This document shows, piece by piece, positions 1 to 12,319 of a stretch of 64,000 bases of DNA. The stretch is from Leptasterias polaris (taxonomy: Eukaryota; Echinodermata; Asteroidea; Forcipulatida; Asteriidae). The translations under genes and the position numbers were made by a program. Under the pieces are notes generated by a model that worked only from the letters and a program-made list of their open reading frames with translations, was not told where the DNA came from and searched no databases. Location: positions 2,728,001-2,792,000 of the forward strand of contig JAZGTN010000097.1 of the NCBI GenBank assembly GCA_037783415.1, written 5' to 3'. The stretch's first letter is position 1, and each line of letters starts with the position of its first letter.

Positions 1-2915
1 TTTCAAATAAATGATCTGCAAGTTAATGGTCTCATCTGTTCATTCATTGGTTTATTAAAACTACCATGAATCGAAGCCAAGAGCTGAGTTGTACATGATT
101 TGCGATAAAATATTAATAATAGGTTGTTTAAAACCAACGAAGCAAATCCTTTTCTTTTTAAACATCGAAGTACATGATGAAAAAAGACACTAAACATAGT
201 GCATGCACAGGTAAAATGAAGGGAAGACAAATTTCATACAAAAATTATGGTGAAACAGATGAACTGATTACTTAAAAAAAAGTTTTTGTTTTACTGTCAA
301 ATCAAAGTGTTTGGTTCACATGACCAGGACAAACTTTTGGTTCAGTACCCCGATACATACAGGTATTAGCCTGTAAAATATCTGTGACATAAATACACAA
401 AAGTTTTTATTTTTTTATTTTTCCCCTTGTATCAGTTTCCAGTTTACTGAATACATGATATCATTTTATTTTATTTTTTTAATTGTTGAATTGTTGAACA
501 ATTTTGTGTGTAAGTGATGATACGTTGTACAGAGTGCACTATTAGTGTTGACATTACAAGGGAGTTCCATTGCATGAATAGAATACAAATAACCTGAGAA
601 GGTTATAGTAAGTAAACTACAACATGTAAATTTATGTGCGTGTCAAAGTCAATACAGTTCTTTCGTGAACCAACATTGCAATAGATGTTCGTACATTTAA
701 ATAAATATACCCATTTGTATTGTCTGTTGGATTTCAAGTTTTCCTGAAGACGAGCAGAGTGTCCTGTTTGAAACGTCGAGACCACACCGGCTCTTTTGAG
801 AGCCAACACTCCTCCCAAAAGAGATTTACAGATGGTTGTACCCGGAAGTTTACTAGTTGCTTTACCTCTTATTTTCCACACCATGCAAAGCTTCAAACAT
901 CACTGAAAATTGTCCGTTGGGTACTTAGAGTCTTGGAGTAATGTTTGATGTTGTTAGGTTGTGAATGCACACCTACATTGTAACATGACATACATTGGGC
1001 AATATTTACTCTCTGGTTAGGATCTTGTTTCGCCCTTTTGTACTCCTGCCAAGTGATCTGGGTGCAGCTGCCCACACTTCAAATTGATCTGTTTCTGTGG
1101 TTGTAATTTGCCTGCCTCGCAGTTGCACTTGAAAGGATCAAAGACTAGGGCCATCTTCCCTATTTATATCATGTATTATTCAATAACTTAAATAAAATGA
1201 ATTTGTCCATCCTGGGCTCTTAAGACTGATATACATTTGCAGATCAATCTTAGCTTTTTTTGTGAAATTGACCCAGGTTTGTCTTAGAGCTTTGTATGTA
1301 ATTTGTGAAAGTTGGTGCGTATTTGAACATTGAGACCTGTTAAAGGTTGTTTCCTTCACGCGTTACGTGTTACCAAAGTGGTCCCCAAAAAGTTTGAATA
1401 TGCGCAAGTCTATTTTATTTGAGCATAGAGAACTGCCAGGTCATACCATGGAGGTAGGAATTCCAACCTTCATGGTCATACACGTAGCTGTACATGATGC
1501 CCTTCTATTAGTAGTATTTTTGGTTTGCATATGTACAAGATTACTTTTAAAACGAGCCTGATCATGAGAAATTGTGTGAACTGCAGTTGGACCAATTCTA
1601 CCTGCACACAAGTTTAGTTCAGTCTAGTGGAAAATTGACTACGTGTGCATCTCGTGCAAATTTGTTTTCTTCAGACATTAACCCCAACTCCCTTGAAAGA
1701 TTTACCAGGATCCTTCCTCACTCGTAACAAAATCAAATACCATATGGTAAACTCCACATCTAAACTATTGGACTCTGATCCCATGTAAAGTGCAATCAGT
1801 TTACTGGTGCAGTCCTCAGTCCAACAGAATCTAATGTAACACGCAGTAGGTTTTTTAGGTGTTGGGGATCGTTAGGGTAATTGTACAATGTATGTAGGAA
1901 ACAAGGTTCAAAAATATTTGAATATATTCACTAGACTTGTTGGAACCAATCATCACCTGGCCCTCAAGGCATGCTTGCTTAATAAGTGCACAGTCTCTGC
2001 ATGAAGTTACAGATTTTCTCCATTTTTGTCCACAATATGTTTTATTGCTTTGATATGTACACTGCAACAAATCATAAAAGGTCTTTCATACTATCAGGCT
2101 CTGATCCATGTCGAAAGCTACCTAGTTCCAATCCTTTCTGATTTGTTCAAATCCACTCTGCTTTCACACTGCCTGGGCACCAACAAGTCAGCTTTTGTTT
2201 TGCTACACTTATAATACTCTACATGTACATTGGCCTAAAACGCTTGGCCACCTCCCGAGTAGGGCTGGTTTCCAGGCAGATCAAGCGCTCTACATGGGTC
2301 AGTGGATTGAAATGTTGTATGAGGATGGCCAAGAGCCACTTTTTAACTATTATTCATGGTTTATTCAAATTCGAACTTCACTCCAGAAGCAAAATTGCAA
2401 CGAATTGTACATAAACAATTCTATGATTTTAAAATGGTAAAAATTGCAAAAACATGACAACTATATGTACAGGCTGAATAATTAGAATGTACAACAATGT
2501 GGAAAACAGGACAAAAAACTGCTGGAACTTCAGTTGGAAGATAAGCAATCATTCATCAAAATAACATTGTAAAAAACTAACAGAAAATTCCAATGCACCA
2601 GTCTGTTAAAAGTACCCAGGGGGAGGGGGGAGGGGGTTCTTGAAAAGATGTACTTCTTGTTGATATTTTAAAATGGTAGGATAATCTGGATTACTTTGCA
2701 GTTAGCAAAGGACAGTCTTATTTGGTAGATTGAGATTGACCATTGGTTAACGATTATGAAGAAAAAAAATGCTAACAAAACATTTTCAATTTTAATACCC
2801 ACTCTCTGTTAAGTTGCCAAATACTTCATAGATTAATTTATGAAATGATATTTACCTAAAGGTATATCAACACGGATAGGTTACCCATGCACTGTAGAAT
2901 GCCACTATGCATCAT
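1..2915. other. gene-free AT-rich stretch
   Basis: I see no coding exon, RNA gene or intact mobile element here. The open frames are short and AT-rich, and none resembles a known family. The stretch is either intergenic or an intron of the synaptotagmin-like gene whose 3' exons begin near 5460. A fragment at about 733-785 resembles the tail of a retroelement (see findings). Confidence 0.5.
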
Positions 2916-2924
2916 GAACAATTA

Positions 2925-3275
2925 TATGTGATTGATAGAGCTTACGAATAGTCTGAGACAGTGTTCATGTTTTGTGTGGTCAACCATATACATGTACTTA
3001 AAACAACAAACCTGTGAAATTTGGGCTTGATCCGTTTTGTGAAAAAATTGTGAAAAACCTTGCACAATTTTCAGCATGTAAACTCGTTGTCCTTAATTTT
3101 ATTTGTTATTTGTAACAACCAAAATCAGCTGTTACATTTTGGTAGGTTTTCAGATACAGTTTTTTCAAGTATGACTTCATTTCAAAGGGAAATATTTCAC
3201 AGAAAAGTGGATCTCGTATCGGTAATCTTTCAGACTAAAACTAAATGATGACGTTTGTAACCGTACCTTTAAAGC
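2925..3275. repeat. interspersed MITE-like repeat, family T1, copy 1 (diverged)
   Basis: This stretch shares long blocks with 5768-6078 and 8281-8745: the run containing gacagtgttcatgttttgtg, the run ttttcagatacagtttttt, and the run gactaaaactaaa. It is the most degraded copy, with neither end clear. The better copies suggest a non-autonomous DNA element. No coding capacity is seen. Confidence 0.6.
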
Positions 3276-3643
3276 CGAGTATTTGGCCCTCGCACTTTAA
3301 ATAATTTTCATATCAATATTGGCAGTGGACCTTGACCATTTGTTTTTGTACAGGTATACAAATATCTCAATGTTTTGTATACATTGTGTCTAGGATGGTG
3401 ATATTAATTTATAGAAACATGAGAGACCAACTTAATTGAAAACCCTCATTGCATGCTCATGCATGAGCAAGTGGTTTGTTAGATTCAATGTCAAGCTGAG
3501 TGCTGATATCCAACTGCATAAAAAAAAAACTCTCAGGATATCATAGTTCTTTATTTAAAAAAAAAAAATCATGATAACAGTTTCTGCTCTTTACGGTAAA
3601 TGCTGAGTGAGTATACTGTAATGTGCTGTAAACACTTTCCCTT

Positions 3644-3918
3644 GTTTATTATTTTTATTATATTATTATTATATATTTCTGGTAATGAAACCAAGAATGC
3701 CTCATAAGTGAACTTAATCACTGTAACTCCCAAGCCTGAGGAAACCTGTAACCAAGGGTGCTTGCTACAATGTATGTGAACCAGAAACACCAGGGTTAAT
3801 ATGTGTTCTGGGTTCTTTTACATGCACTAAAATTCCTAGTACACGAACCTACTGCACACGTTGCTAATCAGAAACACCAGAGCTCAAGACCGGTGCTCTT
3901 AACCTCTTGGCCACAACA
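3644..3918 (-). mobile_element. tRNA-Leu-like SINE, diverged copy
   Basis: The minus-strand head (near 3918) resembles a tRNA-Leu-type sequence, with the anticodon-arm region reading like CTCTGGTGTTTCTGATTAGC. The other end is an ATT-rich tail at about 3644-3675. The body matches the better copy at 21283-21656, including the shared run gcctgaggaaacctgtaa. Confidence 0.6.
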
Positions 3919-4107
3919 CACAACAAAATAGTAAAATGCATCAATTCCGAATCAAAGTTCATCATTTGCTATTCAATGTCAGCATTCCGTGTGCACAAGA
4001 TTGTTCAGTCTAAATAGTTTGCTATTGCGAAATTGCAGTGAAGAAATTGTCCCTGATGTAGTCCGTTTGACCACACCTTTTTACATTGTCAAGGCAAGCG
4101 GCTGGTA

Positions 4108-4182
4108 GCAGCAGGGGTAGCAGCGGCAGCGGCAGCGGCAGCGGCAGGGGTAGCAGCAGCAGCGGCAGCGGTGGGTAGCGGT
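4108..4182. repeat. GCAGCG-rich microsatellite
   Basis: An imperfect run of gcagcggcagcgg, interrupted by ggtagcag units. The Cys/Arg-rich minus-strand reading frame over it is low-complexity and is not called as a gene. Confidence 0.8.
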
Positions 4183-4548
4183 AGCCTTGTGTAATAATCT
4201 TTGCATTGATTGATGAGCTGAAGTAAGTGCATTGAATCCATCCATCCTAACCAGGAGAAAGAAGCATTTCACAATACAGTTGATTGACTCTTGTTATGAA
4301 GATCACTGGGACTGGCCAGATTACCAGACAACAGGAATGTGGTTATAAGAGGGCAGCCAAATAAAGAAACATAAAGCAGAGATGAGATTTGGGACATCAG
4401 AGTGTACTCTAGGCAGAACCTCTTTATAAGAGTGCTCCGACCTCTATGAAGATGTTGATCTCAATGCTCAGCTAATTACACAATGCCAGTCAATGCATGT
4501 GATGAACTACTTGGACATTCAAGTGCTGCATTTTATTTTCCTTTCTGC

Positions 4549-4636
4549 AATTAACCTGTTAGACACACTTCATACTCACAACCTTCCTCCCAATTAACCT
4601 GTTAGACGCACTTAATACTCACAACCTTCCTCCCAA
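4549..4636. repeat. 43-bp tandem duplication
   Basis: Two adjacent copies of a 43-bp unit beginning aattaacctgttagac and ending accttcctccc. They differ at only two or three positions, so the duplication is fairly recent. It is non-coding. Confidence 0.85.
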
Positions 4637-5459
4637 TTCAGTCAGCTACAAAACTTGTGTGCACTCCTGTTGATGGAGTAACCAACATGACTTGATGGAA
4701 ACAGACAAAATGTAACCTTCGAAGTATGCCCACTTTCAACTTTTCTAAAAGAGATGGCATACATGTAGAGCCCCGGGCCCAATGACATACAGTTGTTAAG
4801 CTGGGAAATTTCTCTGCAGAAACGGGTTACCAGCCAAAATACCATATCATGTACTGTTTGTGACTGGTTCCCTGCTAATTTTTGCTTTGCAGAACAATTT
4901 GCCCAAGCACCATTTTCTTATATTTAACATAGCTTTGTAAAGATGGGTCCTGGTATTGATGCCTTACTTGTTACTACATTGAATTACAGAACAAGTGTAA
5001 CCACAAAAATGTTCAACAGTTTTTGTTGTGTGTTTGACAAGTTATCGTTTTGATCACAAATTGCATATAAAAAAGCAGGGCTCACCCTTAACACTACATT
5101 GTCTAGTAAAAACTGCTCCTGGCTAGTAAACACCACTTCTCAACCTGGCCATGTGGGCTACTGAAACTGCAATCTACTTTAATGTATAAAACACTTGTAT
5201 TTCTTCCTTTTCAGATGTGAATAATACATTCTAAAAAAAGCGTGAATTTATTTATGAGTGTGTGAATGTAACTTCATTTGACCTTTAAACTGGTTGTGAT
5301 CGGTACCATAAATACATCAGAAAGAAACATTTATTTTATTTTTTACCCCCAAAAAGCTGAAGTGCAAGGTCTGAAAAGGCAGCATCCAGCTAGCATTGCA
5401 GGGAAGTTTGGGCTCCGTTACTTACGAGTCAACCTTCTTCATTTATCATTTTTCTGAAG

Positions 5460-8400
5460 GTGTCCGAGGAGATGACGTCTCATTGGCAGAGCAGGGCATG
5501 ACCCAAGGAAGTACAGGTTCTTTGGAGTACCGAGATGATCCGGAAGAAATCAGGGAGGAAGGAGGAGATGAGGCCTACCTCGTGGCTGCAGAAGAACCTG
5601 AACCTGTGCCAGAGGTGGGTAGCTACATCTTTGGTTTCTCTCTCTCTTTCTTTCTCTTTCGTCATTTGGAGAAACTCAACATCTGTGCTGAGATAGTTGT
5701 ACTTTATATTTCCCCTGATATTTCCTCATCTTGCATTGGAGTTGTCTGTGTGATTGCATTGACCTTAAATATATTATACAAGAATGGTAGAGCTGACAAA
5801 ATTGTCACAAAATTGTCAACCATAAACATGAAATAACTAACCTGTGAAAATTGTGAAAAACCATGCACAATTTTAAGCATACAATCACATTGTCTTACCA
5901 AAATTAGCTATTGCGTTTTTCTAGGTTTTCAGATACAGTTTTCACGACTATTATGACTTCATTTCAGAGGGAAATATTTAATAGAAAATGTTGTTCTAGT
6001 ATGAACTTATAATCAGTAAGCTTTCAGACTAAAACTAAACAATGATGCTTTTTATCCTTACCAATCCTTTATAATACCTTTAAAATTTGTGGTCTTCTGT
6101 TATTAGAATTGAAAATTTGACATTGATTTTCAGTTCTTTCTGTTGACCCATCCACCCACATTTTCGATTTAGACGGACATTTTAAAACAGTGATTATTCT
6201 GAATAGACCTTTACAAGCAAAAGGCTGCAGAAAGTTTTCAGGGTGATCTGTTGCAGTCTATCTGCCTTACATTTAATAAGATATTATTTCTATTGAAAGC
6301 AATTACCAGTTGTGTATATAGACTCTGTTAGGTCAATTTGATCATTATCAAGTAATTGTTGCCAAACACAGTGTTTGTACTGTGTTCAATGTACTTTAAT
6401 TTATGGATCACATGGCGTTCCAAGTCCTTGGGTGAATTTTCTTTATGGTGGGATAAAAGTAAACTGCAGTTGTTCATGGTGTTATGCTATGTGACACTAG
6501 TCGTTTGCTTTGAACCCCACAAACCATCTTGCTTAGAAGTCTTTGTATTTGTTTGCAAAGTAAGTGTGAAATTTTAGCCCTGCACAGAGGACACTTTTTA
6601 AGGTGTAACTGCAAGCATTCCTTATCATTTGAGTGCAAATGTTTGCTTTGTAGAGTTTTTTGTTGGCTTCTGGTATCAAAAAAGCAAACAAATGTAGTGG
6701 TCACAGTTGACTTATAGAATACATGTAGATCATTTATCAAAGATAATGGCAGCCTTTCAAGTTTGGAGTGACATAATTATTAGTTTGTGTGGTTGGTTTT
6801 TGTACATAGGACCTTCTTGCCAATCAGGAGTCTGCCCCCACAATTGGACAGTTAGAGGTCATCTTTGACTACAACGGAGACGGCAACCGAATGAATGTCA
6901 CCATCATCAGGGGCATTGGACTGCCTACCAAGGAGAACAGGGGCGCTTCGGCTTGGAGGTTGCGCATCATGCTCTATCCCAAGAAGCAACGCACCAAGAC
7001 CCGAATCCGAGAGAGCGAGGAACCCATCTTCAAGGAGCTGTTTCGGTTCACCCGCATCCGACCCCATGAGTTGGTCAACTCAGCCATCCGCTTCAGGCTG
7101 TATGGCGCCGAGAGAATGCGCAAGGAGAGACTAATCGGTGAGGGCCTCGTCAAGTTCTCGTCCCTTAACACCTCCTCAAAGCAGAGTGTCATGGTCAAGC
7201 TCGTCTCTAGAAGTGAAACTGTAAGTTACTGGTCAACTACAGGTCCACCACTTTAAAAGAATTTACTATTATATGAAATATTTTTTATTATACTGCCCTT
7301 GTTTATAAAATTGCTTTGAATACAAAAAGCAGACTTACAAACAGTGTGTCTCGCAGTACATCAACCAATCACTAAGATTTATTTTCAATATCGTTTGACG
7401 ACTACAGGCTGGAGGCGGCTCGGCATCCCCCTATTCCAGTAATTCAGACCTATCGGCCAGCGGGGAGAGTAACGCTTCACTACAGTCTCTCACTCATGGT
7501 GGACTACCTGAACTTCTGGTTGGATTGACTTACAATGCCACCACGGGTCGTCTAGCTGTCGAGCTCATCAAGGGAAGTCACTTCAAGCAACAGGCTGCAG
7601 GCAGGGCACCAGGTTAGTCAGTATGCTAATTACTAGTTTCCCCAACTCTCTCCAACCCATCACAATACACTCAATTAGAAAAAAAGATAAAAAAATTAAC
7701 ATTTACAAGACAAACTTTTCAGAGAATTTTTCAAATCTTTTCCACTTTCTCTAGTATTTGAATAGCTTGAGGAAGAGTGTAGAGCCAATAATTTGTTTTA
7801 TTCCTTTGTCATTCTGACTTTGTTCATTGTAAATTTATGGCCATGACAAATTACATGTTTCTATTATTGTTATGTCATTGCCATTCTCTTTAAACCTCCA
7901 TTACCCTCTCATATACACACATTGGATGCAGCAACAAGAATTTTGTAAAGTTCTTTCGTGGAAAAACATATTTTTCGTATCAAGGGTCAAGGGTAGGCAT
8001 GATAGTTGACAGGTAGTGTTTACTGTATGGGAAGTATTCAGTACGTATACACAGGTTCACACCTCAACAGGGTTTGGATTGTTCAATTACAAGGTTAACT
8101 ACAATGTCCTTAAGCTTGAATGGTGCTGTACGAAATTAAACAGACTGTGCAAGAGCTGTTTTCTTGGAATGTTTTAAAGGGATGGGTGGTCAAAGTTCGT
8201 TGGTAATAAATAATCAACCAACTGAAAATACACCTGTTGCGACGCCCTTTATATACTTTTTCAAATTTATTTTATTTCAAGGTATCATACAGGATTGGTA
8301 GAGCTGACAAAATGGTTGTAGACAGTGTTCATGTTTTGTGTGATCAACCGTGTACATGCAAATAATCAATCTGTGCAAAATTGGGCTTAATCCGTTGTAT

Positions 8401-11400
8401 GAGTTGGGAGAACATTGTGAAAAACCATGCACAATTTTCAGCATGTAAACACATTTTCCTTAAGTTGGGTCATAACAACCGAAATCAGCTGTTGCGGTTT
8501 TTTAAAGGTTTTCAGATACAGTTTTTTCAAGTATGACTTCATTTCAAAGGGAAATATTTCACAGAAAATGGTTGTGGTACGAACTTCGTAATCAGTAAGC
8601 TTTCAGACTAAAATTAGAGGGAATTCAGAGGGAAATATTTCACAGAAAAAAAAATGGTTCTTGTACAAACTTCATAATCAGTGAGCTTTCAGACTAAAAT
8701 TAAACAACGATGTTTTTTATCCTTACCAATCCTGTATAATATCATGCTCTCTGGGACTGCCCACAAAAACAAGCCTGGCTCATATGCATACGGTAATACA
8801 TGTGACCTCACTTTGAGAAATGCTTTAGCTACAACAACACATGCCTGTTGTATGGTAGCTGCAATGAAATTGAGACATTTTGGCATTTTTCAGCAACATT
8901 GTTTCCTATTCAACTGGTTTTACATAATTGTAAAAGAGGCAATTTTTTCTTTTGAGTTTTTGGTATTCTTTTAAAAGTTTAAAGCATTCAAGTGTGCTTT
9001 TAGTTACCACTATAAATTAAAAATTAGTTTGAGCTGCCGATAGCACACCCCCTTTAAATTTGGTGCTTTTGTGTAAAAGTGTGGCTGAGATTTTGATCAG
9101 TGCAAGAATGTGGGTAAAGAGAAAAGCGACTGCATGCATTCCAGGGCGCTTTACAGAGAGTGGCCTGGGAAGGTTTGAAACCATTGAATTACACAATGAG
9201 TGTGTACAGCACCATTCTTCCACTGAATGGAAGGATTAAGCACAGCTTCTTAGGACAGAATATTGCTCACCAGACCAGCAATATGGGGGTTAGGGGGAAA
9301 AGGGGAAAGTGCAGGGCTTGATTTTTACACTGGACGACCCGGGGCCAGTAGGTTTAGTGCCAGGGCTGGTAAACTTGTGACCGGCGAAATCAGTCGGTCA
9401 CGTGATTTTTAATTAAACAATAAAACCTCAATGTGTCATATCTTGATCAGAAACAAGTTGCGTTCAAAATGAGTCTGAAAAATACCTTTCCATTCTATTG
9501 AGTAATGAAGTATACTAAGTACCCAATAAGACTTACGAGATTGATAGTCCTTTCTGACATGTCTTAGTACTTGTTCAAATAAAAAAAAGTAATAAATGCA
9601 TGATGAACTGGGTCGGAAAGTGTCTTTTTCTCTTTTTTGTGTGGATAATTCCCTTAAATTCCATCATTTTGGTTACAGTATGAACTTTATACATGGAGTT
9701 TAAAGATCAATTGGTATTTTCAGTATTTACTAAGTTGTGCACTAACATAAGCTCAGTGCTTCACAGCGTGGAAGCATCATCATCAATCATCAACCAATTA
9801 TTATCTTTCTTGTGTCTAAATTCCTCTCCCTCTACCACATTACCTCCATACCCTTACCCATTCCTTCATACCCCTTTAGTAGCCTCTTTACTGTGACTTC
9901 CCTCTTTCAAATGAAAATACAATCTGTATAATGTTTTTAGGGTAAACAAAGAAGTTGTGGTTTATTACTTGATTTTTTAAATAATTTGAACTTTACCATT
10001 TGTCATTGTAACCCATTCATCTCTTAAGCCCTCCATATCTTCTTTGTTTTCCCCCTCTTTTTCCCAATGTTCACCATTCTTTTTCCCCACAAGTTTTGTT
10101 CTATTTGTTAGGGTTTTTTTCCCCATAAAATTTAATGAATATTCTAGTTTACACTACAGTAAATTAATGTGTTGAATCTTAACAGTTTTATGCATAGTGT
10201 ATTTTCTTTGGTAAGTGTACAATTGTAGGTTTTCTTAATTTGATACGTCTCATGTTATTTTAATTGTAATTTACTTTCACCATCAAAGTCAAAGTTTCGT
10301 TTACGATTTTGTTGGTTAGATTTATAGCTTTTGTAGCATAGTGTTAGCCAGAGGGGTGTCTGGGTGTCTTTTGGACACCCTGTTTTAAATTAGGACACCC
10401 TGTTTCATCTGTCATTTACATGTAAATGTATTGTAAGTGAACAATTTGGACACCCAGTTTTTAAATTTCCAGCAGATTTGGACACCCTTTTACCAAATCC
10501 TGACTAAAACCTTGTTTTGTAGCTGTTGTTTTTCAGATGTGTATTTATTTTAAACTCTCCCGTTTTTTTAGATTCAGGAGTGTGATCTGTGATTTTTCCT
10601 GATTTTAGGATTTTCTTAAAATCTCATTGAGCCTTCAAATTTACCTTAAAGAAATATAGGGGTCACCAAAGGGAGACATAAATACTCCAAATAGTGTCCC
10701 AACCTATACATTTGTATTTCTAGTGATGTACAGAGTCTGTAGGCCTCCTGAATTGTAACATCTGGGAGGTTCTGGGACTAAAATACGACGGAATCCTGGC
10801 CAGCAAGCCGGTTTTCAGATATTTCCACATATTTTAAACCTCATCCCTGAAAATGTTGTTGTACAGTTAGGACTTTATACTTCCTAACCAATAAGGAGAG
10901 TTAGTCCAAATTTTCCCAATTAAAAATAACTACCAAAATAACAGCATTCTGATGAGACTTTGTTTGACCCCCTGTGTGATGTTTAGATTCCTATGTTCGT
11001 ATTGCATTGATGTCTTCAAGTGGCTTTGAAATGACCAAGAGCAAGACATCAGTCCGACGTGGTCAACCCAACCCTACTTTCAAAGAAACATTCATCTTCC
11101 AGGTAAACAATAATTTATTTATTTATTTATTTATTTATTTTAAATCTTCGGACAAAAGTACATTATATACATTTTTAAAATTGTCCGGGTCAAGACAAAA
11201 GTTTAAAAAACTGTCATCATAGATGTGTCAGACCCAATAAAATCCTCTACTACAAAGTGATAACATTTATACAGTGCCTTTCTCAAAAACGACAAAGAAT
11301 AAACCAAAAAATGTAGTAACTTAGAATAGAAGCAAATGAGTTTTAAACATGGTTTTGAAGGATTCAAGAGATAATGCCTGATGGATGTAAAGAGGGAGAT

Positions 11401-12108
11401 TGTTCCATAATGACGATGCACTGACTGTAGAAGCTCACTGGCCATACCGCGTAGAAGTGCAGAGTGCATGGGACAAGCACAAACTGGAAGGGATTCCCTT
11501 CAAAGTAATATGGTTTGGATAATTTTTCCCCCAAAAAACTTTTGAATCTGAGAAACGATTTATGTATGAATTGTTTCTCAGATTTCTGAGGGTTGGTGTC
11601 CATTCGCGTATGCTGCGGCCACAGATGCAGTTGGTACCTGCTTCCACCTTTCTAAAACGTGGATGGATTTGACATTCTTGTAAAATAATGTGACCGTTTT
11701 TTTGCTGTTTTCTCAGCTAGTAGACACTGTATCCAGCTGAAATTTTCACAATGGAATTTTATTATATCTTGCTTTATAATTTTGCCTGTAAATAATCTGT
11801 TAATACATGTAGTTTAAAAAAATACAGTACAGTACACTACACATGCATGATTTGTATGATTTTCACTTTCAACAAAATACCCTTATCCATGTATGGTTTT
11901 GCCTACACAGGTTGCACAGTTCCAACTTGCCGATGTGACCCTGATGTTCACCGTCTTCAACAAGCGGGGTATGAAGCGAAAGGAGACAATTGGCTGGTTC
12001 ACCATGGGTCTTAGCAACAGTAGCGACGAGGAGACGGCCCACTGGAAGGAGATGAGAGAATCAAAGGGCCACCAAGTTTGCAGATGGCACGCTATGTCGG
12101 ACAAGTAG
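5460..12108 (+). CDS. SYT14: synaptotagmin-14/16-like protein, C-terminal five coding exons (5' partial)
   Basis: The exons I place are 5460-5614, 6810-7220, 7408-7612, 10987-11102 and 11911-12108 (TAG stop). All have GT/AG ends and keep one reading frame. The first exon encodes an acidic linker rich in E and D. The second encodes a C2A domain (about DLLANQ to SRSET) and the third a Ser-rich linker plus the start of C2B. The last two finish C2B, with the hallmarks [11 protein letters not shown] and IGWFTMGL and the terminal CRWHAM. These strings match SYT14/SYT16, a divergent synaptotagmin branch generally regarded as calcium-independent and active in membrane trafficking. Consistent with that, the C2A loops lack the usual set of aspartates. 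No transmembrane segment or initiator Met is visible, so the N-terminal exons must lie upstream. The start of the first exon (acceptor at 5458-5459) is the least certain boundary. Confidence 0.9.
5768..6078. repeat. interspersed MITE-like repeat, family T1, copy 2
   Basis: The left end reads tattatacaagaatggtag and the right end ccttaccaatcctttataat, so the termini are roughly inverted copies of each other. The interior shares blocks with 2925-3275 and 8281-8745. The element lies in the intron just after the acidic-linker exon of the synaptotagmin-like gene. It looks like a short non-autonomous TIR element; the superfamily is unknown. Confidence 0.65.
8281..8745. repeat. interspersed MITE-like repeat, family T1, copy 3, with internal duplication
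   Basis: The left end is tatcatacaggattggtag and the right end ttaccaatcctgtataatat, a clear inverted-terminal relation. Inside, the segment cagagggaaatatttcacag through gctttcagactaaaatta occurs twice in tandem (about 8548-8617 and 8626-8701), which explains why this copy is longer than the one at 5768. It lies in a synaptotagmin-like gene intron. Confidence 0.65.
9310..9595. repeat. interspersed repeat, family E copy
   Basis: This shares gcagggctt, ttacactgg, gtgatttttaa and the terminal cttgttcaaataaaaaa with 62505-62715, and a shorter part with the reverse strand of 29735-29830. It is non-coding, and no terminal repeats are clear. Confidence 0.5.
10347..10510. repeat. GGGTGTCC-rich interspersed repeat, copy 1
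   Basis: The repeat runs from agccagaggggtgtctgggt to ttaccaaatcctgac and contains several ggacaccc units. A copy in the opposite orientation lies at 18030-18206. It is probably a small palindromic MITE in an intron of the synaptotagmin-like gene. Confidence 0.65.
11107..11140. repeat. (ATTT)n microsatellite
   Basis: About seven tttattta units directly after the splice donor at 11103. They may be the terminal repeat of the degraded LINE-like sequence that follows. Confidence 0.9.
11141..11640 (-). pseudogene. degraded LINE 3' end (tentative)
   Basis: On the minus strand, one frame around 11330-11430 reads [19 protein letters not shown] and then a stop. That resembles the extreme C-terminus of L2/CR1-type reverse transcriptase ORFs (compare [14 protein letters not shown] in the fragment at 33048). 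Upstream the frame is broken by stops. A short ATTT repeat bounds it at the 3' side, as is usual for these elements. The evidence is a short motif only. Confidence 0.45.
11650..11815. repeat. interspersed repeat, family D, copy 1
   Basis: The core tgctgttttctcagctagta, then gacactgtatccagctgaaa, recurs with changes at 20705-20850 and 44455-44605. It is non-coding and its class is unknown. Confidence 0.6.
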
Positions 12109-12307
12109 TTGCCAACTCGTAGAAGGAGTATAAGGAAGTGTAATGCCATGAATGTTGCATCCTTGATGATGTGCATTGAATTAACCAGGGAGAGACTCTT
12201 CTTGTGGCCTACCAATATATAAGTACTGATCATAAGCGGTTCCTTAATTAATGTTTCATTCCTCATCCAGTATTAGTGGGGTTCAGTGTAAAACTCATCA
12301 ATTTGGA

Positions 12308-12313
12308 AATAAA
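12308..12313 (+). other. polyadenylation signal of the synaptotagmin-like gene
   Basis: An AATAAA hexamer lies 200 nt after the stop codon at 12108 and is the first such signal on this strand. It implies a short 3' UTR. Confidence 0.6.
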
Positions 12314-12319
12314 ATCAAG

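Noticed and set aside
4081..4272. Cys/Arg-repeat frame on the minus strand
   Set aside because: Translation of a GCAGCG microsatellite.
5396..5459. Upstream extension of the synaptotagmin exon from 5396
   Set aside because: It begins at a TTG codon, the residues do not resemble the family, and a pyrimidine-rich acceptor ends at 5459.
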